DNA from: Sympetrum striolatum
Lineage: Eukaryota > Arthropoda > Insecta > Odonata > Libellulidae
Reading direction: 5' to 3'
NCBI GenBank assembly: GCA_947579665.1
Contig: OX388350.1
Span: 30,227,393 to 30,291,392 of the forward strand
DNA length: 64,000 bases
Part shown: positions 34,204-46,616 of the stretch, piece after piece
Numbering within the stretch: the stretch's first letter is position 1
Layout: each line of letters starts with the position of its first letter
The notes under the pieces: model-generated
What the model was told of the DNA's origin: nothing
Databases searched by the model: none
Seen by the model: the letters and a program-made list of their open reading frames with translations, nothing else
Position numbers and translations under genes: made by a program

Positions 34204-35353
34204 ATATACGAGTAAAATGTTGCTTGCATACTGCAAGCATATCGACAACACCAATTTAATGTCGACAACCTTTCGGGACGGTCTTAAAAAGAAAAAAAAA
34301 ATTGAAAATAATCTTAAAATTCGCTGCAATTTTAATCGTCTGGCATCGAACCCGGGTCTTCCTGGCTAACCTATTAAGCAGCACAACAGAAGATCACCAT
34401 CGCTAACTATGTGTGAAAATTCAAGCAGAAATATTGGCTGAAACTGCCTCAAACGACGTTCTACTTTTCACGAAAGTAAATGCCTCTCGGGACTCGAACC
34501 AAGGACGATCGTGGAAATAAAAAACATCTTTCTGAAAGTTATTTATGATCTCTATCTATATGCCGAATTTCAAGTTTCTATTTTATTGGGAAAGGTTTCA
34601 AAATAATTCCTAAAAATCGGATCAACTTCTGATTGTAGAGACGCCTGGTGGCGAAACCAGGAAACATTGGTAGCTGTGAATTCACAGTTTGATTAGTAAT
34701 GACTTGATCTTATTTTATGCAAAGTTTCAAGTAGATATAATATCGGGAAGCACCTAAAATGTGTTTCCGTAATCTCCATAAGAAATGCATTGAGGAATGA
34801 AAATGGCCCTCTGGGATCGAACCAAGGATCATAAGGGAAAATATAAAATTCGATTATGAAATATAATTATGATACCTAACGCCATGCCGAATTTCAAGTT
34901 TCCATGCCTACGGGAAAGGGTTTAAAAAAAAATCTTAAAAATCGCCGCAATGCATTTTAAACGGCCGATTTTTGCCCCGACCTAGCATCGAACCAAGGAT
35001 AATATTCGTAGATGTCTTTATGGTTTCCTTTTGATATGCACGGCATCTAGCGATCCCTCGAGTTTCAACTTTCTCCTTTTCCGGGAAGTGCCTCAAATAA
35101 ATTTTCGAAAATCCCCGCCATGTATCCTTATGGAGAAAATCGCGACTTTGGGGCCTTCTGGAATCGAACCCATGACACTGAGGATGAATTTCACAATTTT
35201 TCTGGCGGGTAATTGTTATGGCCAATACGCTGTAAAAATTTGAACTCAATCACGCTTGTGGTTTAGGCTGTGAATTTGTATCCTATCTATCTATATACCT
35301 ATCTATATACCTATCTATATATATGAATGAATCCGGAGAAGCATCTATATATA
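34204..35353 (-). repeat. Array unit 1 (element-minus)
   Basis: Boxes (as TCGAACC complement) at 34342, 34490, 34648 (degenerate, GCGAAACC), 34813, 34984 and 35160. It forms a perfect palindrome with the preceding end A around 34203. Confidence 0.88.
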
Positions 35354-36433
35354 TATACGAGTAAAATGTAGCTTGCATACTGCAAGCAGATCGGCAATAC
35401 TAATTTCATATCGGCATCATATCAGGACGGTCCTCAAAAGAAAAAAAAAAAGGATTTAATTTTTTCTTAAAATTCGCTGAAATTTAATCGTCTGGCATCG
35501 AACCCGGGTCTTACTGGTAAACCTACTATGAAACACAATAGAGGATCACCATCTCTAACAATGTGTGAAAATTCAAGCAGAAATATCGGCTATAACTGCC
35601 TCAAAAAACGTTCTAATTTTCACGAATGTTAATGCCTCTCGAGACTCGAACCAAGGACGATCGTTGAAATCTAAAACATGTTTCTGAAAGTTATTTATGA
35701 TCTCTATCCATTTGCCGAATTTCAAGTTTCTATTTTATTGGGAAAGGTTTCAAAATAATTCCTAAAAATCGGATCAACTTCTGATTTCAGAGACACCTGG
35801 TGTCGAACCCAGGACGTATTGTAAGCTGTGAATGCACAGTTTGATTTGTAAAAACTTGCTCTTGTATCATGCAAAGTTTGAAGTCGATAGCCTGCCGGAA
35901 AGTACCTAAATTTTGTTTCCGTTATCTCCGTAAGAAATGCATTGAGAAGTGCAAATGGCCCTCTGGCATCGAACCAAGGACAATCAGCGAACATGTAAAA
36001 TTTGATTATGAAATATATTCATGATATCTATCCACGTGCCGAGTTTCAAATATCCATGTTATCGGGAAAGGATCCAAAAAAAATTTTCAAAATCGCCGCA
36101 ATGCATTTTAAACGGCCGATTTTTGCCCTGACCTAGCATCGAACCATGGACTATATTCTAAAATGTCTTTCTGATTTTCGTTGGATACGCACGGCTTCTA
36201 GCGATCCCTGGAGTTTCAACTCTTTCTCTCTCCGGGAAGTGCCTCAAAAAAATTTTCGAAAATCCCCGCCATGTATTCTTACGGAAAAAATCGCGACTTT
36301 GGGGCCCTCTGGAATCGAACCCATGACCCTGAGGATCAAAATCGCAATTTTTCTGGCGGTTACACGTTATGGCCAATACGTCGTAAAAATTTCAAGTCAA
36401 GGACGCTTGTGGTTTAGGCTGTGAATTAGTATC

Positions 36434-36465
<32 letters not shown>

Positions 36466-36507
36466 ATAGGTATATCCATGAATGAATCCGGAGAAGCATC
36501 TATATCT
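35354..36507 (-). repeat. Array unit 2 (element-minus)
   Basis: Boxes at 35494, 35641, 35799, 35965, 36135 and 36311. End B is followed by a long CTAT repeat and meets the next unit's end B in inverted orientation near 36508. A 90-codon element-sense frame (35722-35994) is open here. Confidence 0.9.
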
Positions 36508-37663
36508 ATTATATATAGATGCTTCTCCGGATTCATTCATATATCATATATATATTCATATATTCATATATATATATATATAGAGAGGATACAAAGTCAC
36601 AGGCCAAACCACAAGCGTCATTGACTTGAAATTTTTAGGACATATTGGCCATTGAGTGTAACCGCCAGAAAAATTGCGATTTTGCACCTCAGTGTCATGG
36701 GTTCGATTCCAGAGGGCCCCAAAGTCTCGATTTTTCCCGTTTCAATGCATTGCTTTGATTTTTGGGAATTTTTAAAAAATACTTCCGGGATAGGTAGAGA
36801 ATCGAAAATCTAGGAGCCTTTATATATGGTCATGTTCTATCGTAAACATAAATGAGTTTTACGGAAAATATCCTGGGTTCGATGCTAGGTCGAGGCAAAA
36901 ATCGGCCGTTTAAAATGTATTGTGGCGATTTTTAAGATTTTTTTTGGACCCCTTCCCGATGGCATGGAAACTTGAAATTCGGCATGGAGTTGGAGATTAT
37001 AAATATATTTCATAATCAAATTTTACATATTCGCTGATGGTCCTTGGTTTGATCCCAGGGCGCCATTTACATTCCTCAATGCATTTCTTATGGAGATAAC
37101 GGAAACATATTTTAGGTACTTCCCGGCATGCTATCGACTTAAAACTTAGTGTGATAGAAGAACCAGTCTTAGCAAATCAAACTATGCATTCATAGCTATC
37201 AAGGTGTCCTGGGTTCGACACCAGGTGTCTCTGCAATCAGAAGTTCATCCGAATTTTATGAATTATTTTGAAACCTTTCCCAATAATATAGAAACTTGAA
37301 ATTTGGCATATGGATTGAGATCATTAATAACTTTCAGAAACATTTTTTAAATTTCCAAGATCGTCCTTGGTTCGAGTCCCGAGAGCCATTTACATTCGTG
37401 AACATTAGAGCGTCTTTTGAGGCAGTTGTAGCCAATATTTCTGCTTGAATTTTCACACATAGTTAGAGATGGTGACTTTCTATTGTGCTACATAGTAAGT
37501 TCACCAGTAAGATCCGGGTTCGATGCCAGACGATGAAATTTCTGCGAATTTTAAGAAAAATTTCAATCCTATTTTTTCTTTTAGGACATTCCCGATATGA
37601 TGCCGATATGAAATTAGTATTGCCGATCTGCTTGCAGTATGCAAGCTACATTTTACTCGTATA
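36508..37663 (+). repeat. Array unit 3 (element-plus)
   Basis: Boxes at 36700, 36876, 37046 (GGTTTGATCCC, one substitution), 37212, 37369 and 37517; spacing identical to unit L. Confidence 0.9.
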
Positions 37664-38822
37664 ATAGATATATATCTATTATATATAGATGCTTCTCCGG
37701 ATTCATTCATGGATATACCTATATAGATAGATAGATAGATAGATAGGATACTAATTCACAGCCTAAACCACAAGCGTGATTGACTTGAAATTTTTACGAC
37801 GTATTGGCCATAACGTGTAACCGCCAGAAAAATTGCGATTTTGATCCTTAGGGTCATTGGTTCGGTTCCAGAGGGCCCCAAAGTCGCGATTTTCTCCATA
37901 AGAATACATGGCGGAGATTTTCGAAAATTTTTTGAGGTATTTCCCGGGGAGAGAAAGTGTTGAAACTCGAGGGATCGCTAGAAGCCGTGCGTATCCAACG
38001 AAAATCAGAAAAACATCTTAGAATATAGTCCATGGTTCGATGCTAGGTCGGGGCAAAAATCGGCCGTTTAAAATGCATTACGGCGATTTTGAAGATTTTT
38101 TTTGGATCCTATCCCTATAACATGGATATTCGAAACTCGGCACGTGGATAGATATCATGCATATACTTCATAATCAAATTTTACATGTTCGCTGATGGTC
38201 CTTGGTTCGATCCCAGAGGGCCATTTGCACTTCTCAATGCATTTCTTACGGAGACAACGGAAACAAAATTTAGGAACTTTCCGACATGCTATCAACTTCA
38301 AACTTTGCGTGATACAAGAGTACGTCTTTACAAATCAAACTCTGCATTCACAGCTTGCAATACGTCCTGGGTTCGACACCAGGTGTCTCTGAAATCAGAA
38401 TTTGATCCGATTTTTAGGAATTATTTTGAAACCTTTCCCAATAAAATAGAAACTTGAAATTCGGCATATAGATAGAGATCATAAATATATATCAGAAACA
38501 TATTTTAGACTTCCACGATCGTCCTTGGTTCGAGTCCCGAGATGCATTTACATTCGTGAACATTAGAGCGTCTTTTGAGGCAGTTGTAGCCAATATTTCT
38601 GCTTGAATTTTCACACATAGTTAGAGATGGTGATCTTCTATTGTGCTACATAGTAAGTTCACCAGTAAGATCCGGGTTCGAAGCCAGACGATGAAATTTC
38701 AGTGAATTTTAAGAAAAATTTCAATCCTTTTTTTTCTTTTGAGGACATTCCCGATATGATGCCGATATGAAATTAGTATTGCCGATCTGCTTGCAGTATG
38801 CAAGCTACATTTTACTCGTATA
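37664..38822 (+). repeat. Array unit 4 (element-plus)
   Basis: Boxes at 37859, 38034, 38204, 38370, 38527 and 38675. In the last monomer the A-box-like TAGTTAGAGATGG is at 38618-38630 and an 8-T run at 38728-38735. The recurrent 90-codon frame is open at 38185-38457. Confidence 0.9.
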
Positions 38823-39892
38823 TATATATATATACATATATATATCTATTATATATAGATGCTTCTCCGGATTCATTCATGTATCCATATATATATATAG
38901 CGAGGATACAAATTCACAGGCTAAACCACAATCGTCATTGACCTGAAATTTTTACGACATATTGGCCATAACGTGTAACCTCCAGAAAAATTGCGATTTT
39001 TAAAAAATACTTACCGGTTAGGTAGAGAATCAAAACTCAAGGAGCCTATATATATGGTCATGATCCATCGAAAACATAAACGAGTTTCACGGAAAATATC
39101 CTAGGTTCGATGCTAGGTCGAGGCAAAAATCGGCCGTTTAAAATACATTGTGGCGATTTTTGAGATTCTTTTTGGACCCTTTCCCGATGGCAAGGAAACT
39201 TGAAATTCGGCATGAGGTTGAAGATCATACATATATTTCATAATTAAATTTTACATATTCGCTGATGGTCCTTGGTTCGATCCCAGAGGGCCATTTACAT
39301 TCCTCCATGCATTTCTTATGGAGATAACAGTAAAAAGTTTTAGGTACTTTCCGGCATGATATCAACTTCAAAATTTGTATGACAGAAGATGAAGTCCTAA
39401 TAAGTCATACTGTACATACACAGCTACCAATATTTCCTGGGTTCGACACCAGGCGTCTCTACAATCAGTACATTATCCGATTTTTAAGAATTAATTTAAA
39501 CCCCTTCACAATAATATTAAAACATGAAATTAGGCATATAGATAGAGAACATAGATACATTTCAAAAACGTGTTTTAAATTTCCTAGATCGTCCTTGGTT
39601 CGAATCCAGAGAGCCATTTACATTATTGAAAAGTAGGACGTCGTTTGAGGCAGTTGGAGCCAATATATCTGCTTGAATTTTCACACATAGTAAGAGATGG
39701 TGATTTTCTATTGTGCTGCATAGTAAGTTCACCATTAAGACCCAGGTTCGATGCCAGACAATTAAATTGCAGCGAATTTTAAGAATATTTTCAATCCTTT
39801 TTTTTCTCTTTTGACTGCCTTCCCGATATGATGCCGACATGAAACTAGTGTTTTCGATCTGCTTGCAGTATGCAAGCTACATTTTACTCGTA
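38823..39892 (+). repeat. Array unit 5 (element-plus, one monomer deleted)
   Basis: Boxes at 39104, 39284, 39440, 39597 and 39745. The first box is missing: at about 39000 sequence from the start of monomer 6 joins directly to the next monomer, an internal deletion of about 80 bp. Confidence 0.88.
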
Positions 39893-41034
39893 TCTATTAT
39901 ATATAGATGCTTCTCCGGATTCATTCATGTATCCATATATATATATAGCGAGGATACAAATTCACAGGCTAAACCACAATTGTCATTGACCTGAAATTTT
40001 TACGACATATTGGCCATAAGGTGCAACCTCCAGAAAAATTGCGATTTTGAACCTCAGTGTCATTGGTTCGATTCCAGAGGGCCCCAAAGTCCCGATTTTT
40101 CGCGTTTAAATGCATTGCCGTGATTTTCGGGAATTTTAAAAAAATACTTCCGGGATAGGTAGAGAATCGAAAATCTAGGAGCCTTTATATATGGTCATGA
40201 TCTATCGAAAACATAAATGAGTTTTACGGAAAATATCCTTGGTTCGATGCTAGGTCGAGGCAAAAATCGGCCGTTTAAAATGTATTGTGGCGATTTTTAA
40301 GATTTTTTTTGGACCCTTTCCCGATGGCATGGAAACTTGAAATTCGGTATGGGGTTAGATATCATAAATATATTTCATAATCGATTTTTATGTTTTCCCT
40401 GATGTTCCTTGGTTCGATCCCAGAGGGAAATTTACATTCCTCAATGCATTTCTTATGGAGATAACGGAAACAAGTTTAAGGTACTTCCCTACATGCTATC
40501 GACTTAAAACTTAGCATGATGGAAGAACCAGTCTAAACAAATCAAACTATGCATTCATAGCTATCAATGTGTCCTGGGTTCGACACCAGGTGTCTCTGCA
40601 ATCATAAGTTGATCCGAATTTTAGGAATTATGTTGAAACCTTTCCCAATAATATAGAAACTTGAAATTTGGCATATAGATTAAGATCAATAATAACTTTC
40701 AGAAACATTTTTTAAATTTCCAATATCGTCCTTGGTTCGAGTCCCGAGAGCCATTTAAAATCGTGAACATTAGAGCGTCTTTTGAGGCAGTTGTAGCCAA
40801 TATTTCTGCTTGAATTTTCACACATAGTTAGAGATGGTGATCTTCTATTGTTTTTCATAGTAGGTTTTCAGTAAGACCCGGGTTCGATGCCAGGCGATGA
40901 CATTTCAGCGAATTTTAAGAAAAAATTAAATGCTTTTTTTTTCTTTTGAGGACCGTCCCGATATAATGCCGATATGAAATTAGTGTTGTCGATCTGCTTG
41001 CAGTATGCAAGCTACATTTTACTCGTATATATAT
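39893..41034 (+). repeat. Array unit 6 (element-plus)
   Basis: Boxes at 40065, 40241, 40411, 40577, 40734 and 40881. It ends at a perfect palindrome with unit 7 centred near 41035. Confidence 0.9.
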
Positions 41035-42166
41035 ATATACGAGTAAAATGTAGCTTGCATACTGCAAGCAGATCGACAACACTAATTTCATATCGGCATC
41101 ATATCGGGACGGACATCAAAAGAAAAAAAAAAATTCAAAATATTCGTAGAATTCGCTGCAATTTAATCACCTGGCAGCGAACCCCGGTCTTCCTGGTGTA
41201 CTTACTATGCAGCAAAATAGAAAATTACCATATCAAACTATGTGTGAAAATTCAAGCAAAACTATTTGGTGCAACTACCTCAAACGATGTCCTACTATTC
41301 ACATACACTCCTTATTTGAGAAATTATTATGTGCTCTGGCATCGAACCCAGGAACAGCATGGTCTTATCTATTTTTTTTCTTAAACAAAGTGTTAATATA
41401 CATCTTCCATCTAAGCAAGAGCTCCCTTACATATCGATAAATGCATAAAAAAATTATGAAAAGATACACCATAGTATTATATATGGGTGATATTTTTACC
41501 GCCCGGCATCGAACCCGGGTCTTTCAGGCAATACTTTCTATGCAGCACAAAAGAAAAACACCATCTCTAACCGCGTATGCAAATTCAAGCAGAAATATTG
41601 GTTACAACTGCCTCAAATGACGTCCTACTTTTCCTTTATATTCCTTATGAGAGAAACGTTATTGTGCTCTGGCTTCGAACCCAGGAACAGTACGGTCTTA
41701 TGAAAATTTTTTTCTAAAACTTATTCGTACCATACATCTTCCAGCCAAGCACGAACATCCTATCATTTCGATAAGTGCATCTAAAAAAATAATGAAAAAC
41801 GGCTCCCATGTATTTTAAAGGGCAGATCTTTGCATCGTCCTAGCATCGAACCCAGGATAACCTTTGTAAAAGTCAGTAATGTTTTCGAAAGTCCAAGACC
41901 ATAAATATAGGCATCTTGAGTTTTACTTCTCTACCTATCCGGAAAGTATTTTTTTTTAATTCCCGAAAATCACGGCAATGCATTCAAACGGGAAAAATCG
42001 GGACTTTGGGGCCCTCTGGAATCGAACCTATGACACTGAGGATCAAAGTCTCTTTTTTCCTGGGGGTTTCACGTTATGGCCAATATGTCATAAAAATTTC
42101 AGATCAATGACGCTTGTAGTTTAGGCTGTGAATTTGTATCCTATCTATCTATCTATCTATATAGGT
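41035..42166 (-). repeat. Array unit 7 (element-minus, alternative monomer set)
   Basis: Boxes at 41173, 41338, 41505, 41671, 41842 and 42018. The second to fourth monomers are not the standard set but the alternating box-1/GAGCACAT type seen at 25.6-26.2 kb, so two unit subtypes coexist. Confidence 0.88.
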
Positions 42167-43290
42167 ATACGAGTAAAATGTTGCTTGCATACTGCAAGCA
42201 GATCGACAACACTAATTTCATATCGGCATTATATCGGGACGGTCCTCAAAAGAAAAAAAAAAAGATTTAATTTTTTCTGAAAATTCGCTGAAATTTATCG
42301 TCTGGCATCAAACCCGGGTCTTACTGGTAAACCTACTATGAAACAAAATAGAAGATCACCATCTCTAACTATGTGTGAAAATTCAAGCTGAAATATTGGT
42401 TACAACTGCCTCAAAAGACGTTCTAATTTTTACGAATGTGAATGGCTCTCGGGACTCGAACCAAGGACGATCTTGGAAATCTAAAAAATGTTTCTGAAAG
42501 ATATTTATGATCTCTATCTATATGCCGAATTTCAAGTTTCTATAATATAGAGAAAGGTTTCAAAATAATTCCTAAAAATCGGATCAACTTCTGATTGCAG
42601 AGTCACCTGGTGTCGAACCCAGGACACATTGATAGCTGTGAATGCACTGTTTGATATGTATGGACTTGATCTTTCTATATGCAAAGTTTGAAATCGATAT
42701 CGTGCCGGAAAGTACCTAAAATTTGTTTCCGTTATCTCCGTAAGAAATGCATTGAGGAATTCAAATGTCCCTCTGGGATCGAACCAAGGACCATCAGCGA
42801 ATATGTAAAATTCGATTAAGATATGTTTTTATGGTGTCTAACCTCATACCGAATTTCAAGTTTCTATGCCATCGGAAAAGGATCCAAAAAAAATCTTAAA
42901 AATCGCCACAATGCATTTTAAACGGCAGATTTTTGCCCCGACCTAGCATCGAACCAAGGATAATATTCGTAGATGTCTTTAGGGTTTCCTTTAGATATGC
43001 ACGGCATCTAGCGATCCCTTGAATTTCAACTCTCTCCTTTTCCGGGAAGTGCCTCAAAAAAATTTTCGAAAATCCCCGCCATGTAATCTTATGGGGAAAA
43101 TCGCGACTTTGGGGCCTTCTGGAATCGAACCCATGATACTGAGGTTCAAAGTCGGCTTTTTCCTGGAGGTTGCACGTTATGGCCAATATGTCGTAAAAAT
43201 TTCAAGGCATTGGCACTTGTGGAACATGGTTAGAATTTTGATCCCCTATGAATGAATATATAGGTATATCCGGAGAAGCGTCTATCTATT
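42167..43290 (-). repeat. Array unit 8 (element-minus)
   Basis: Boxes at 42304 (one substitution), 42452, 42609, 42775, 42945 and 43121. Nearly identical to unit 10 over 42378-42720. Confidence 0.9.
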
Positions 43291-44411
43291 ATACGAGTAA
43301 AATATAGCTTGCATACTGCAAGCAGATCGGCAATACTTATTTAATATCGGCATCATATCGGGACGGTCCTCAAAAGAAAAAAAAAAGGATTGAAATATTT
43401 CTTAAAATTCGCTGAACATTCATCGTTTGGCATCGAACCCGGGTCTTTCTGGTGATACTTACTATGCAGCACAATAGAAGACCACCATCTCTAACTATGT
43501 GTGAAAATTCAAGCAGAAATATAGGCTACAAGTGCCTCAATCTAATTTTCACGAAAGTAAATTGCTCTCTGATTTCGAACCAAGGACAATCTTGGAAATC
43601 TAAAACATGTTTCTGAAAGTTATTTATGTTTTCTATCTATATGCCGTATTTCAAGTTTCTATTTTATTGGGAAAGGTTTCAAAATAATTCCTAAAAATCG
43701 GATCAATTTCTGATTGCAGAGACACCTGGCGTCGAACCCAGGACATATTGTAAGCTGTGACTGCGCAGTTTGATTTGTAAAGACATGGTCTTCTATCATG
43801 CAAAGTTTGAAGTCGATAGCATGCCGGGAAGTACCTAAATTTTGTTTCCGTAATCTCCTTAAGAAATGCATTGAGGAATGTTAATGGCCCTCTGGGATCG
43901 AACCAAGGATCATCAGCGAACACGTAAAACTTGATTATGAAATATATTCATGATATCTATCTACGTGCCGAGTTTCAAGTATCCATGTTATCGGGAAAGG
44001 ATCCAAAAAAAATCTTCAAAATCGCCGCTGTGCATTTTAAACGGCCGATTTTTGCCCCGACCTAGCCTCGAACCATGGACCATATTCGGCAATGTCATTT
44101 TGAGTTTCGTTGGATATGCACGGCTTCTAGCGATCCCTTGAATTTCAACTCTCTACTTTTCCGGGAAGTGCACCAAAAAAAATTTCGAAAATTCCCGCCA
44201 TGTATTCTTACGGGGAAAATCGCGACTTTGTGGCCTTCTGGAATCGAACCCATGACACCGAGGTTCAAGGTCACATTTTTTCTGGTGGTTACACGTTATG
44301 GCCAATACGCCGTAAAAATTTCAAGTCAATCACGCTTGTGGTTTAGGCTGTGAATTAGTATCCTATCTATCTATATACATGAATGAATCCGGAGAAGCAT
44401 CTATATATAAT
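43291..44411 (-). repeat. Array unit 9 (element-minus)
   Basis: Boxes at 43429, 43571 (GATTTCGAACC), 43728, 43894, 44064 (AGCCTCGAACC) and 44240. The recurrent 90-codon frame is open at 43651-43923 on the minus strand. Confidence 0.9.
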
Positions 44412-45459
44412 AGATATATATAGAGAGGATACAAACTCACAGCCTAAACCACAAGAGTGATTGAGCTGAAATTTTTACGGTTACGGCGTATTGGCCATAA
44501 CGTGTAACCACCAGAAAAATTGAGATTTTGATCCTCAGTGTCATTGGTTCGATTCCAGAGGGCCCCAAATTCAAGCTGAAATATTGGTTACAACTGCCTC
44601 AAAAGACGTTCTAATTTTTACGAATGTGAATGGCTCTCGGGACTCGAACCAAGGACGATCTTGGAAATCTAAAAAATGTTTCTGAAAGATATTTATGATC
44701 TCTATCTATATGCCGAATTTCAAGTTTCTATAATATAGAGAAAGGTTTCAAAATAATTCCTAAAAATCGGATCAACTTCTGATTGCAGAGACACCTGGTG
44801 TCGAACCCAGGACACAATGATAGCTGTGAATGCACTGTTTGATTTGTATGGACTTGATCTTTATTTATGCAAAGTTTGAAGTCGATATCGTGCCGGGTAG
44901 CACCTAAAATTTGTTTCCGTTATCTCCGTAAGAAATGCATTGAGGAATTTAAATGTACCTCTGGGATCGAACCAAGGACCATCAGCGAATATGTAAAAAT
45001 TGATCCAGATATTTATTACTGATCTCCAACTCCATGCCGAATTTCAAGTTTCCATGCCATCGCGAAAGGGTCCAAAAAAAATCTTAAAAATCGCCACAAT
45101 GCAATTTAAACGGCCGATTTTTGCCCCGACCTAGCATCGAACCCAGGATATTTTCCGTAACACTGATTTATGTTTTCGATAGATCATGACCATATATATA
45201 GGCTCCGTGAGTTTTGATTCGCTACCTATCCGGAAAGTATTTTTTTTTAATTCCCGAAAATCAAAGCAATGCATTCAAACGGGAAAAATCGGGACTTTGG
45301 GGCCCTCTGGAATCGAACCCATGACACTGAGGTTCAAAATCGCAATTTTTCTGGAGATTATACGTTATGGCCAATATGTCGTAAAAATTTCAAGCCATTG
45401 ACGCTAGTGGTTTAGCCTGTGACTTTGTATCCTCTCTATATATATATATATATATATGA
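44412..45459. repeat. Array unit 10 (rearranged: plus fragment joined to element-minus body)
   Basis: 44412-44568 is an element-plus end-B fragment with a box at 44546. At 44569 the sequence switches within CCCCAAATTCAAG to an element-minus body lacking end A, with boxes at 44640, 44798, 44963, 45133 and 45309. This is an inversion or template-switch junction. Confidence 0.88.
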
Positions 45460-46616
45460 TACGAGTAAAATGTAGCTTGCATACTGCAAGCAGATCGACA
45501 ACACTAATTTCATATCGGCATCATATCGGGATGGTCCTCAAAAGAAAAAAAAAAAGGATTGAAATTTTTCTTAAAATTCGCTGAAATTCCATCGTCTGGC
45601 ATCGAAGCCGGGTCTTTACTGTGAACTTACTATGCAGCACAATAGAACATCACCATCTCTAACTATGTGTGAAAATTCAAGCAGAAATAATGGCTACAAC
45701 TGCCTCAAAAGACGCTATAATGTTCACGAATGTAAATGGCTCTCGGGACTCGAACCAAGGACGATTTTGGAAATTGAAAAAAACGTTTCAGAAAGTTCTT
45801 AATCACCTCAATCTATATGCCAAATTTCAAGTTTCTATATTATTGGGAAAGGTTTCAAAATAATTCCTGAAAATCGGATCAACCTCTGATTGCAGAGGCA
45901 CCTGGTGTCGAACCCAGGACACATTGATAGCTTTGAATGCATATTTTGATTTGTTAAGACTTGTTCTTCTATCATGCAAAGTTTAAAGTTGATAGCATGC
46001 CGGGAAGTACCTAAAATTTGTTTCCGTTATCTCCATAAGAAATGCATTGAGGAATTTAAATGGCCCTCTGGGATCGAACCAAGGACCATCAGCGAAAATG
46101 TAAAATTTGATCCTGAAATTTATTATTGATATCCAACTCCATGCCGAATTTCAAGTTTCCATGCCATCGGGAAAGGGACCAAAAAAAATCTTAAAAATCG
46201 CCACAATGCAATTTAAACGGCCGATTTTTGCCCCGACCTAGCATCGAACCCAGGATATTTTCCGTAAAACTCATTTATGTTTTCGATAGATCATGACCAT
46301 ATATATAGGCTCCATGAGTTTTGATTCGCTACTTATCCGGAAAGTATTTTTTTTAAATTCCCGAAAATCAACGCAATGCATTTAAACGGGAAAAATCGGG
46401 ACTTTGGGGCCCTCTGGAATCGAACCCATGACACTGAGGTTCAAAATCGCAATTTTTCTGGAGGTTATACGTTATGGCCAATATGTCGTAAAAATTTCAA
46501 GCCATTGACGCTAGTGGTTTAGCCTGTGACTTTGTATCCTCTCTCTATATATATATATATATATATATGAATATATGATATATGAATGAATCCGGAGAAG
46601 CATCTATATATAATAG
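45460..46616 (-). repeat. Array unit 11 (element-minus)
   Basis: Boxes at 45598 (GGCATCGAAGC), 45746, 45904, 46070, 46240 and 46416. Confidence 0.9.
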
